Of a stretch of DNA of 64,000 nucleotides, positions 1 to 9,760 are shown in pieces (position 1 is the stretch's first letter; every line of letters starts with the position of its first letter). The position numbers were made by a program, and so were the translations under genes. Source of the stretch: Bidens hawaiensis (taxonomy: Eukaryota; Streptophyta; Magnoliopsida; Asterales; Asteraceae); assembly GCA_021521415.1 (NCBI GenBank), contig JAIQDT010003843.1:1-64000 (forward strand). Direction: 5' to 3'. The notes under the pieces were generated by a model. It was not told the origin of the DNA and ran no database searches. It saw nothing but the letters and a program-made list of their open reading frames with translations.

Positions 1-833
1 ACTGAGAAGGGGGGGGTTCCTCCTTGTGACCACCCTCCGGCGTGAGAATCAGACTAGATTGCTCTGAATATAAGTGTATATTAAGAGATTGCTAGATAAG
101 ATGAGATATCAGATGATGTCCTTACCATTCCAAGGTGTTGGAGTATTTATAGCCGAAGGTAGGTTTCCTAGAAGGTACAGCCGGCTGAATAGTATTCCTG
201 TTCTACCAACAGTGGGCTACGCACAGGCCATGCTGGTTGGTGGATAGGCTACGGCCAACAGTAACAAGGTCGGCTGTACACTGTTCCTTTACTGCCGGCT
301 ACGCACTGTTCCACCAACTGTAGGCTACGCACGTCCCATCGTAAGGGTTGGTGAGTAGGCAGTGGCTAATAGTGACAAACAGTACTAGAGGGTGCTCCTC
401 CTCGTACTGTTGTCGGTGAGCTGTCACCCTGTGATTGGTTCATGGGCTGTTCTGGTCAAATCGTCTGTTCTGCCCATACCTTAGTAGGTATAGTACGAAA
501 GATCTTCCAGAAGCATACGGACTGGCTCATTTAGGCGGGAGAATTCCCGCCTTGCTCATTCCTTCATGTGACTACTGAAGTAGTTAATGCCTTATGCGTG
601 TAGCCTTGCTGTTAGTGCGGGTAGCCTTCCCTGATGGCTTGTATCCGCAGCTGCGGGAACAGGCGGGGTACTTCACCATTGGGAGGCTTTCCCTGCGGGT
701 ACAGCTGGCGTACTGTGCGTAAGGTTCTCTGAGCATGGTGGGTCCTGCTGGAGCAGTTGGTTGTTGCGCAGACGTCCCTGTTCAAGGAGAGTCTTGCGGG
801 TCCAACTGGGCTCTGCTGGGACCTACCTCTTCA
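1..833 (-). repeat. 3' LTR of the Tat element (may continue off the left edge)
   Basis: Reading the minus strand, the LTR begins with TGAAGAGGTAGG right after a polypurine tract. A TATA box (CTATAAATA) lies at about 144-152, so U3 is about 700 bp and R-U5 is at least 120 bp. A possible CA end lies at position 25, but the LTR may run beyond the window. The outer 98 bp (735-833) recurs at 8999-9096, which identifies that second stretch as the start of the lost 5' LTR. Confidence 0.75.
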
Positions 834-847
834 AGTCCCCCCAGTCC
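834..847 (-). other. Polypurine tract of the Tat element
   Basis: On the minus strand this reads GGACTGGGGGGACT immediately before the TG of the 3' LTR, the expected place for the primer of plus-strand DNA synthesis. The matching position at the right end (9097 onward) has unrelated sequence, as expected for a genomic flank. Confidence 0.7.
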
Positions 848-1760
848 AATGTTCTTCTCATGAATTATTAATAAGTGAGGTGAACTTTTAGACTTAGCAA
901 GGGGTTTTGAAAAGGGTTTAGTTTTTAGGTTTTCCGTGGTGATTCTTCCCGCGGTTTTCCTGATGTCACGCAGAAATTCCCGACTTTTCTGCTTGATCTT
1001 TGGGTGTGAAGCGGGTAGGTTTGTAACCTCCTCGCAAGTCAGGAGCGTTGAGTCCCACTTGTGTGGATTCTCCATGGGGTTTTGGTAGTTTTCAACATAT
1101 TGATCAATTATGCTAAAACCACCAATCCCATCATGGAGTTTCAAACAATATAGTTCTCGACGTTCCCGTCATGCAGGGATGTTATTCCCGTTTCCGCAAG
1201 CATGGCCCAGAAGATCCTTCTTGGTTTGAATTCCCTGCAGAGTGCTAAGTATGTGAAGGGTTTTGCCTTGACACTGTACCCGCACTCGTCTTACGGTTAC
1301 TTTACTTCCAAGGTATTTCTGGCGTCAATTCCCTGCGGGTGCTAAGTACGTGAAGGGTTTTGCCTTGACACTGTACCCGCACCCGTCTTATGGTTACTTG
1401 GTTGCCAAGGTAAGGGGTATTTTCCCGCTTACTTTTGAATCTTTTTGATTTTTTTTTTTTTTTTTTTTTTGAAATTCGAAGAGTTGGTGAAAGGATAAGA
1501 ACAGTCCAAACCTCTGAAACGTCGTGCGACGGTTTCTTCTGACTGTGTCAGGACGTGCAGGAAGTTATGGTAACGTGACAGTACCTGGTCATTCCAGTCG
1601 CTTTTTCAGGCGCGTGGGCCCGTTTTTTCGGGCACGTGGCCGCGAAATTAATGGTATGCGTCCTTTCAACAGCTGTTGCCAGCTTGCTTTTTGACACGTG
1701 TCATAGTTTCATTGCACCTTCGATTTCTCTCTCCTCCGCATTAAATTCATCGCATTAATT
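848..1760. other. Tat 3' untranslated spacer and promoter region of the antisense gene
   Basis: No convincing gene. A segment of about 85 bp is directly duplicated (about 1240-1311 and 1337-1403), both copies holding the core TGAAGGGTTTTGCC. A 23-bp run of T lies near 1447-1470. From about 1560 the sequence becomes the upstream region of the plus-strand antisense gene, with G-box motifs listed separately. Confidence 0.6.
1633..1703 (+). promoter_or_regulatory. G-box pair upstream of the antisense gene
   Basis: Two CACGTG cores lie about 62 bp apart, at 1633-1638 (within GCACGTGGC, which matches the ABRE core ACGTGGC) and at 1695-1700 (within the perfect 12-bp palindrome TGACACGTGTCA). They sit 70-140 bp upstream of the TATA box. 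In plant genes paired G-box/ABRE motifs bind bZIP or bHLH factors; that they act here is inference. Confidence 0.55.
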
Positions 1761-1768
1761 GCGATTAG

Positions 1769-1777
1769 TATATAAAG
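1769..1777 (+). promoter_or_regulatory. TATA box of the antisense gene
   Basis: TATATAAAG lies 122 bp before the ATG at 1899. It is followed by a CT-rich leader, as in many plant polymerase II promoters. A start site near 1800 would leave a 5' leader of about 100 nt without an upstream ATG that I noticed. Confidence 0.65.
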
Positions 1778-1898
1778 GGGGAGAGGGTTCTTTGTAATTC
1801 ACACTTTCACTTTTCTCTTCATCTTCAGAACGATTTCCGGTGAATACTCAACTTTTCAGTCTAGCCTTTTCTCGAAATCGTTTTCTTTCATCTGCAAG

Positions 1899-4800
1899 AT
1901 GTCGTCTCGTGATCTCGAATCTACAGCCGACGACAAGAGTACTGCTGGCGAGTGCCAGTGTGCTTTGCCTGTCGATCTGTACCAGTACGTCGTCAGGAAG
2001 TTAATGCTCGAGTCTCTCGAGCCTGAGTTTCCTGAACCCCATCAGACAGTGTACGATGCCCCCAGAGGCAAGATCGGGGTATATGCTGCATTCTTTGTTT
2101 ATGGGAATCTTAGGTTCCCATTGACAAAGTTTGTGTACCGTGTCCTGGAGAGGCACGGTGTGCACCTGACCGAGGTGCACCCGATGGCGATTGCCAAGAT
2201 TCGGCACTTCGAGTGGGTGTGCCGGATTCTGGGCATTGAGCCCTATGTTGACCGCCTGATGACCTTCTACACTTGGAGGTGCATCCAGGGGTGGTATACA
2301 TTGATAACCCGGATAAAGGGTTTGAAGATTTGCGCAACCGAGCGCAGTCTTCGCGCGTGGAAGCGGGAGTTCTTCTTCATCTCCACCCGTGCCATCCCCC
2401 TTGCCATGAAATTCAAGAATGGGCAAGCACTTCCCAGCCTTCACGCCTCCAACTACCAGGAGGCGGAATGGTTCTCGAGGATATCCCGAGTCCAATCTCC
2501 GGTTTACCGGTTTGCGGAGTCCGGGATGGTGATGCTCGGGATGAGCCGGGTGTGGAAGGAGGCGGATGCGCAAAAGATCTCAATCGTCCTTGAATACGGT
2601 TCGAACTCTGTTCCTTACGGTATGCTCTGTTTCTTTTTGTTGATTTAGAATCTCTTCTAACTTTTTCCTGTTTATTTCAGAGGGGAACGACTTGAAGTCG
2701 CTCCTGAACCCGCGGGAGGCTGACGGTCCAGCTCGGATGGGTACTCGCGCTCTAGACGAGAACGAGTTGCCCATCCTAGAACAGACGGCGGATCGGTTCG
2801 TGGAGGTCTACCCGCTAGGCCACGAGATCCTTAGCGCCAGGCGGCCAGGTAAGGCGCTATTCAACCCTCGACCCCTCAATGTTGAAACCTCTGCTGGAAT
2901 TCCTCTAATCGTATGTTCTGATGAGGAATCCGCAGATGGTCCTCCGTTGGTGCGGAAGAAGAAGGCTGCCGGCGGGAAGGGGAAGGAGAAGGTGGCCTCC
3001 ACTGCCGATCCGGTGCCTCGGTCTGATTCGGAGACCGAGAGCGACGAGGTGGCGGGGAATCCCGGTGGTGACAAGACCACCGCTCCGGAGGCTGCGATAG
3101 TCACCTCCGGAGAGCCCAAGAAGACGACGGTGAGCGGCGCAAAGAGGCCGGCTCCATCGGGTTCGTCCCCGCCTCTCCGTACCTTTAGGCTCAAGAAAAC
3201 CCGTAAGTACAAACTTCCTTTTATCTTTTTCATAGTTTTCCATCATTAATACTTATCTTCTTTGTGCAGGCGTGGATGTTGACGCATTCCAGGGTGGAGC
3301 ACAGAGGAGTACCTCTTCGCCAATGACGGTAGGCTTGGTCAGCCTACCTGAGGCGACGACTCAGGCGCCTGCGCCTGCTTCCGCTGGTTCAGTTGCTCAC
3401 TCCTTTGAGCCGACTGTTCCAGCTGTGATGACGTCACCGCCGGCTGTGAGTGCTATTTTTACCGCATCTTTCACCGAGCCGGCGGTTACTCTTGCTGCGG
3501 ATTCCGCAGCCGCGACCGCGGCGGCCGCGGCGGCCTTTACCATGCCTCCTCCGTCATCGGCAACGACGGCCGATCCTTTAGGTACGCATGGGGCGTATCG
3601 CCAACCTCTGCCACCTTCCCATCTGCCTGACCTCTTGGATGGATTTCCCTTGGGTTCAGGTGATGGGTTCGGCGGCTATCGGCCTGTTATTGACCCTACA
3701 GGTGCGTAGGGTTCTTTTGGCCTATTTTATATATATATATATATTTTTTTTATCATCTTTTCCTAACTGCTTTTTGTTTTTTGCAGTGTCGGATTCCAAT
3801 GAAGTGTATGTTCCACGATGGAACATTCGCCGAGGAACAACCCTTCGCACCCCTGTGGAGTGCGTGGAGTGGGCTCGTCACGCTGCTCCTAGTGGTGCGT
3901 TGGGGGAAGCCATGGCTAGCTACCAGGAGGGTAGGCTAAGCAATGAGCTTCAGGTTCTCCTGGCCCGGATGCAGCCGCGCGTCGAGCTGCTTTCTCGTGA
4001 AAACGACAAGTTAAAAGCAGCTCGCCTTCAGGAAGTAGCTCAGGCGCGGGCTGTCCGGGATGAGAATAGGAGGCTCTCCGCCGCGGCGGCGGAGAAGGAG
4101 AAGGCGCTCAAGGCCCTTGAAGTTGAGGTTCAGGCCCGTCTCGAGGCCCGTTCCAAGGCTGCCCAAGCTGTTAATGAACAGCTTCGGCTAGCTAAGGAAA
4201 CTGCTAGGAACGCAACTGAAAGGGCCACCAAGGCTGAAGCTGTTGCTGAGCCTCTACGCCTGGAGAATGAAGAGCTTAAAGCCAAATTAGAGGCTCTCCA
4301 GCAGGCTCATGATGCCTTGGCGATGGAGGACGCGAAGAAGCTCCAAGAAATCCTGGACCAGAGGGGCGTGCTTGACCACACTGAGCGGAAGCTAAAGGGC
4401 GTCGAAGAGGCTGCTGCAAAGGAAGTGTTGCTTGCCAACCTTAATAAAAGTGAAGCTGAACGCGCCTGTACCCATGCTCAAGCCGCCCTCCAAGAAGCTC
4501 TGGTTGCCAAGGAATGGCTTCTTCGAGAAGCGTTGTCTCAGGTAAGCTTTTCATGTCTTTACGCTTTTCTTTGTAAATAGAAAAGGTTCTGATACTTGTA
4601 TCTTTTTCTTTGTAGATTGTGCATCGGGTCTTCTCAGAGACGTCTTATGACGATGCTATGAGCGCAGCCCTCAACGCTTCTCATGAGGATGGGGAAAAGG
4701 CCGGCTTCCTGCTTGGTCTAGGGTTCGTTGAGAAAGACATCCCGCCTTCCAACTTCCCTTTGTATGATGTGGATACTGAAGCTATTTACGACCAAGCAGT

Positions 4801-4951
4801 GAACCAGTATGCCGCCTTCCCACATCCGGTGGTGGAGAAGGTGAACGAAGTCGCTGCTGCTGATGATGGGCTAGCTATTCTTAAAGCTTTCCTTGAACCA
4901 CCACGCTCTACTGATGGAGCGGGTCCAAGTGGAAATGGTCCTGAAGCTTGA
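1899..4951 (+). CDS. Antisense ORF of the Tat element: putative plant gypsy-type 'transposase' protein with long coiled coil
   Basis: Five exons can be joined in frame with GT-AG introns: 1899-2619, 2681-3202, 3270-3701, 3787-4541 and 4616-4951, giving 921 residues. Introns are short (61-85 bp) with T-rich ends; the first three are phase 1 and the last is phase 0. Exon 1 (about residues 30-240) resembles the 'putative gypsy type transposon' domain known from plant Tat elements. Exons 2-3 encode acidic, Ser/Pro/Ala-rich, low-complexity sequence. Exon 4 encodes a charged heptad-rich coiled coil at about residues 605-808. Exon 5 is a short acidic tail. It runs opposite to pol, converges on integrase, and has its own TATA box and an AATAAA at 5029. 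Its function is not known; a DNA- or protein-binding accessory role is a guess. No internal stop is seen, in contrast to the damaged pol. Confidence 0.78.
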
Positions 4952-5028
4952 TTCTGAAGATCCCTTTCCACCATTAGCGTAGATTTTTGCTTTTGTATAG
5001 CTATCTTTGTAATATTTGAATTTGATGG

Positions 5029-5034
5029 AATAAA
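5029..5034 (+). terminator. Possible polyadenylation signal of the antisense gene
   Basis: AATAAA lies 78 bp after the stop codon, followed by a T-rich stretch. The position suits a 3' end signal for the plus-strand transcript. Confidence 0.45.
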
Positions 5035-5110
5035 GATTGTGTTAGTTCTTTGCCTTGTTTATTTTACGCATGTTTTGATCTAACTTAGCAATTTCTTTAG
5101 TACTTAGATA

Positions 5111-5415
5111 AGTTAACTTTTTAACGTGGTAAATTATAAGTTTGTTTCGCTTCCTCTTTCATGATTGTGCGGGTATGACCGTCACTTACACTTAGTAGGA
5201 TGGCTTAACTTTACTTATATCTGACATGCGTGGAAGTTTTCCTCATCTTTTCCTTTGAAATTTTCTAAGTGTTCAGAATAAGTTAACCTTTGAACGTGGT
5301 AGATGGAAGGTTGAAGTTTTGCTTCCTTGTTCGTGATTGTGCGGGTAAGACCGTCACTTGCACTTACAAGGATGGCTAGACTTTACTTACATCTGACCTG
5401 CGTGTAGGTTTTCCT
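5111..5415. repeat. Tandem duplication with 170-bp period between the antisense gene and integrase
   Basis: Two diverged copies start with AGTTAAC at 5111 and 5281. They share ATTGTGCGGGTA, GACCGTCACTT and ACATCTGAC-like blocks in the same order. Tandem repeats in the spacer beside integrase are common in Tat elements. The rest of 5035-5627 holds no gene. Confidence 0.75.
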
Positions 5416-5627
5416 TAAAACTTGAGATTTCTAGCGTTGTGTTTATGCGGGTTTTGCCGCCTTCCACACGTAACGACTTACTTCTTCCCCCATTTATGCG
5501 GTGAATACCGGCACATTAGTGCGGGAAGTTCATAAGTATAAAGGTAAGGCTATCAACACATTGTGAAAGGAGAATCATTTCCATTAGAAGTGGCTCTAGG
5601 CCTTTTCTTTACAAGTTTGGAATTGAT

Positions 5628-8600
5628 CTACATATAACATTTGCGTAATTGAGCTCCATTCCATGTTCTTGGGATGGGAGTGCCATCGAGCCTTTCAAGC
5701 CGGTATGCGCCCTTTCCCAGGACTTCTTTGATAATGTATGGCCCTTCCCAGACCGGGGCCAGCTTTCCTGGGCGTTCTTGGTTCGAAGCCTCGTTGTTAC
5801 GCAGTATGTAGTCTCCTACATTGAAGTTGCAGAGTTTTACCCGCGTGTTGTAGTACTTTTGCATTTGTCGCTTGTAGTTCTCTTCACGCACTGCGGCTAA
5901 GTCTCTGCGTTCCTCGGTTAGCATAAGGTCCAACCGTCTTTCCGCATCATTGTCTTCTGGCTGAATCAAGACCCTTGGTGAGGGTAAACCAATTTCGACC
6001 GGGACCATGGCTTCAGTGCCATAAGTGAGACTGAACGGGGTTTCTCCCGTACTGGCCTTCTTCAGCGTTCTGTTTGCCCAAAGGACGTGCGGAAGCTCGT
6101 CCACCCAGCCGAATCTGTGTTCCAAGAGTCTTTTCTTGATGCCTTCGACGATGCTCTTATTTGCTCTTTCCACCTCACCATTACCTTGCGGGTGTGCCAC
6201 TGAGGTAAAGGTGTGGGTGATTTGAAGTTCTTTCAGCCACTGTTGTAGCTTCTTGTCAGCAAAGTTGGTGCCGTTATCGCTCACCAAATTCTGTGGAAGT
6301 CCAAAACGACAAATAATAAATTCCCAAATAAATTTTTTGATATGTTTTGCGGTTGTTTGGGCTAAGGGTTTTGCTTCTATCCACTTGGTGAAGTAGTCGA
6401 TGGCTACCACTAGGAACTGAACATTTCCTGCTGCTGTAGGAAATGGGCCTGTCACATCGATGGCCCACTTCTGAAATGGCCATGAAGAGGTGACTGGAAC
6501 AAGTTCATTCTTTGGGCGGTGCGTGTTGGGTGCGTAGAGCTGGCAAGACCTGTATTTTCTGATGTATGCCAGCGCATCCGTATGCATCCCCGGCCAAAAG
6601 TATCCCGCGTTGTTTATCTTAGCTACAACAGCGCGGGGACCTGCGTGTACTCCACAGATGCCTCCGTGTACTTCCCTTAGAAGGTAGTCAGCATCTTGGT
6701 TATCCACGCATCTTAAGAGTGGGCCAAGAAAGTTACGTCTGTAAAGGATGTCATCGATGAGTTGATAATTCAGTGCTTTACAGCGTAGTTTTCTTGCCTG
6801 TGTTTTTTACCGTGGTAGTGTACCTGCCGCAAGGTATTTTATTATTGGTGTCATCCACGTTTCTGTACCAGTTTGGATGACACAAATTTCCTTGTGCGGG
6901 ACCGAAGGTGTCTCGAGGAGTTCAATGCGGATGTCCTTTCCTAAGTGGGTGAAGGCTAATGATGCAAGCTTGCTTAACGCATCCGCAGATTTGTTTTCAC
7001 TTCGCTTGACGTGTATGACTTTGCAGTCGTTGAAATCGCGCATAAGGGATTTTGCTTGTGCGAGGTACAGGGCCATTGTGTCGTTCACGGCCGTGTACGT
7101 CCCGTTGATTTGATTGGCTACTAACATGGAATCCACGTGGGCTTCCAAGTTTTTCACTCCCATCTTACGCGCAATTCTCAGCCCAGCCAAAAATGCCTCA
7201 TACTCGGCTTCGTTATTCGTAATTGGAAAATCCAGTCGAATAGCGTAAGTGTATTCTTGGCCTGCTGGGTTGGTTAGTTTCAGCCCTGCGCCTGAACCCT
7301 CGTTACTGGCTGCTCCATCAGTGTAGAGTCGCCAGACATCATTGATGTCTTGTGCTGGAGAGGGTTGAGCCTCTTCCTGGCACTCTTTTTCCCGCGATGC
7401 AGGCACTTCTGCAATAAAGTGGGCCAAAACCTGGCCTTTTATGGCTGGTCTTGGCTTATACTTTATCGCGTACTCCCCCAACTCAATTGCCCATTTGGCT
7501 AGACGTCCCGATAACTCGGGTTTGCCTAGAACGTTTGCAAGTTTGAAGTTGGAGAGGATGGTGATTGGGTGACCCTGGAAATATCGTCTTAACCTGCGTG
7601 AAGCATGTATAAGTGCTAAGACTAATTTTTCGAGGGTAGAGTACCGGGTTTCTACGTCTGTTAGGATACGACTGACATAATAGATTGGCATCTGGATGCC
7701 TTTTCGCTCTACTAGCAGGACTGCCCCGGTTGCTCTATCTGTTGCGGAAAGGTATAGGATTAACTCCTCTCCCGCTTTTGGTGCTGTGAGCGTTGGGAGT
7801 TCGATCAAGCGTGACCGAATCTCCTGAAAAGCTGCTTCCGCTTCTGGTGTCCAGCGGAAGTGCGTTTTCTTTAAACAGTTTCTCAACGTTGACAGGAAGG
7901 GAAACGACTTGTCCGCGTGGTTTGCCAAAAAGCGATTAAGTGCCACTAGTCGTCCATTCAGTGTCTGAGCCTGTTTGATGGTAGTAGGTGATTCCATTTT
8001 GATAATGGCTTCGACCTTTTCAGGGTTCGCTCTGAAGCCATCTTTAGTGACGATGACCCCCAAGAACTTCCCTTCTTCCATTCCAAAGGCACACTTGCTC
8101 GGGTTGAGCTTCATGTTTATCTTCCTGAGCGTGTTGAAAGTTTCTTCGATGTCTTTCAACATCGCTTCTGGGTCAGGGCTTTTGATGACCAAGTCATCCA
8201 TGTAGACTTCCAAGTTCCTCCCAATTTGGGCATGAAACTGGTTGTCCATCAGGCGTTGATATGTGGACCCGGCATTCTTAAGTCCGAATGGCATCATTTG
8301 GTAACAAAATGTGCCATCGGGCGTGCGAAAAGCGGTTTTGTCCTGATCATCAACGGCCATGTGGATTTGATGGTACCCCTTATACGCGTCTAGGAAGCAT
8401 TTAAGGCGGAACGGTGCCAACGAATCCACCTTAAGATCAATTTCGGGTAACGGATAACAATCTTTGGGGCATGCTTTGTTCAAGTCCTTGAAATCTATGC
8501 ACATGCGCCATTGTTTGTTATTCTTCGGTACCATAACGGGATTTGCAACCCAAGTTTGATATCTACTAACGCGTACGATGCCTGCATCAAGGAGTTCCTT

Positions 8601-8999
8601 GACTTGGGTTCTACACGCGTTAGTTTGTTCTGGCCCCATTACTCTGCGCTTTTGTACGATTGGCGTAACAGCCGGATCGCATTTGAGTTTATGCTCTGCC
8701 TTACTTCGGGGTACACCAGTCATGTCAGCTGGTGTCCACGCGAAGATGTCAGCGTTTTTTTGTAATAAGCGCTTGAGTAAGGTGCGTGTGGGATCAACAA
8801 CTGTTGGGCCAATGGAAACGGCCTGGTCAGGGTATTTGCCGTTGAAGGCCCATTTTTCTGGTTCGGTGATGGTTGGTTTAGCCATCTTTGGTTTGGGTTT
8901 AGATGAGACAGATGCGATGCATACCTGAGGAATGCCGGTGATCATCGCTACACCCTCAGCTGTTGGCCATCCCATCATGCCGTGGACTGAGGATACCAT
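5628..8999 (-). pseudogene. pol: Tat pol: reverse transcriptase - RNase H - archaeal-type RNase H - integrase, N-truncated with one stop
   Basis: One frame runs from 8999 to 5628, with an in-frame TAA at 6807-6809. The first part (730 residues) starts at the protease-RT linker and holds RT (LDAYKGYHQI, MMPFGLKNA, YMDDLV), then a degenerate first RNase H (the usual TD is SN in ILSNFK). A second RNase H follows with LYTDGAASN, NNEAEYEA, VDSMLV and SADALSKL, so its D-E-D-D residues are present. The second part holds integrase, with zinc-finger histidines (EVHGG, GVHAG) but only one clear Cys of CxxC (KYRSC), then D (AIDVTGP), D (VSDNGTN) and E (GEVERANKS), and a C-terminal GKLAPVWEGPY module. 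Gag and protease are absent. The ATG at 8999 is shared with the LTR remnant and is probably not a native start. Confidence 0.9.
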
Positions 9000-9096
9000 G
9001 GTGGGTCCTGCTGGAGCAGTTGGTCGTTGCGCAGACGTCCCTGTTCAAGGAGAGTCTTGCGGGTCCAACTGGGCTCTGCTGGGACCTACCTCTTCA
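8999..9096 (-). repeat. Remnant of the 5' LTR fused to pol
   Basis: These 98 bp match 735-833 almost exactly (one substitution noticed). On the minus strand they begin TGAAGAGGTAGG and end at CCACCATG, where sequence switches to the protease-RT linker. The deletion removed the rest of the LTR, primer site, gag and protease. Confidence 0.8.
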
Positions 9097-9136
9097 AGTA
9101 TTAAGGAGCCGGTAGTCGGGGTCTTGTGAAAGAGAG

Positions 9137-9252
9137 AAATTGGTATATGAAAAGCCTCCTATATGCCTTATAATATATATATATATATATATATTATAAA
9201 GCATATAGGAGGCTTTTCATATACCAATTTGGACTGCCAGTCTCTGCAGTCC
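9137..9252. repeat. Foldback: 42-bp inverted repeat plus a second small hairpin
   Basis: Arms 9137-9178 and 9189-9230 are reverse complements with one mismatch, around a short (AT)n loop. Immediately after, GGACTG (9231-9236) and CAGTCC (9247-9252) form another hairpin, and the arm start AAATTGGTATAT then recurs at 9253. It looks like a small foldback element or an expansion at the end of the neighbouring Helitron-like repeat. Confidence 0.75.
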
Positions 9253-9279
9253 AAATTGGTATATATATATATATATATA

Positions 9280-9760
9280 TATGAAACCTTTAAAAACTCT
9301 CTGGTTGCTCTCTAAATTTTTCTCAAGCCACCAGATTGCTTTATTTGTAAATAGAGGCTTCTCATGCATTTGACCCGAATTTATGGGTATGGGTCTCACC
9401 AAACCCAGATAACTCTTAAAAGAGCTATAACATCTCATTAAATTAAAAATTAATCTTACCAAATATTTTGATATGAAAATCCAATAAAATTGGGATATAC
9501 TAAAAAAATTAATATCCGTTTTTTTTTAAATATATTATTTATAATTAAGAAACAATTTTATAGTAAAAAAAATAAGCAGGTCATGGGTCACCAAACCAAG
9601 ATATCTTTAAAATGGGTTATAGCGTATCATTTATTTGTAAAACTCTTTCATTATCAAACCCTAAATATATTATTAACTTTGTTACAATAAAGAAAATTAA
9701 AATTCAAAAAATAAATATTAAAAAACAAAAAATGTGAAACAACCCCCGTAATACGGGAGA
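9280..9760 (+). mobile_element. Helitron-like repeat, copy of the element at 54870-55824
   Basis: The reverse complement of this stretch aligns by eye over its length with 54870-55824: shared blocks include GGTGAGACC, GATGTTATA and TTTTCATATCAAA. Its right end carries a hairpin (CCCGTAATACGGG, 9745-9757), the type of hairpin that precedes a Helitron 3' end. The last bases are ACTAC rather than CTAGT, perhaps lost where the CACTA-like element joins. The left end merges with (TA)n. Confidence 0.55.

Larger units (their letters stand above)
1..9096 (-). mobile_element. Tat-lineage (Retand-like) Ty3/gypsy retrotransposon, 5'-deleted
   Basis: The order on the minus strand is a remnant of the 5' LTR (about 9096-8999), pol (8999-5628), a plus-strand antisense gene (4951-1899), a polypurine tract (834-847) and the 3' LTR (833 to the left edge). 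The Tat assignment rests on the tandem pair of RNase H domains after RT and on the antisense gypsy-type gene between integrase and the 3' LTR, both known hallmarks of this lineage. Gag, protease, primer-binding site and most of the 5' LTR are missing, so the copy cannot move by itself. No 5-bp target duplication was found, and the left edge of the window may cut the 3' LTR. Confidence 0.88.

Noticed and set aside
782..1144. Minus-strand ORF of 120 residues near the left edge
   Set aside because: It runs from the 3' untranslated spacer across the polypurine tract into the LTR, and its C-terminal part is just the LTR start. No gag or protease features.
2001..2573. Minus-strand ORF of 190 residues opposite exon 1 of the antisense gene
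   Set aside because: It is a shadow of a GC-rich coding exon; the plus strand has splice sites, a TATA box and domain similarity, and this frame has none.
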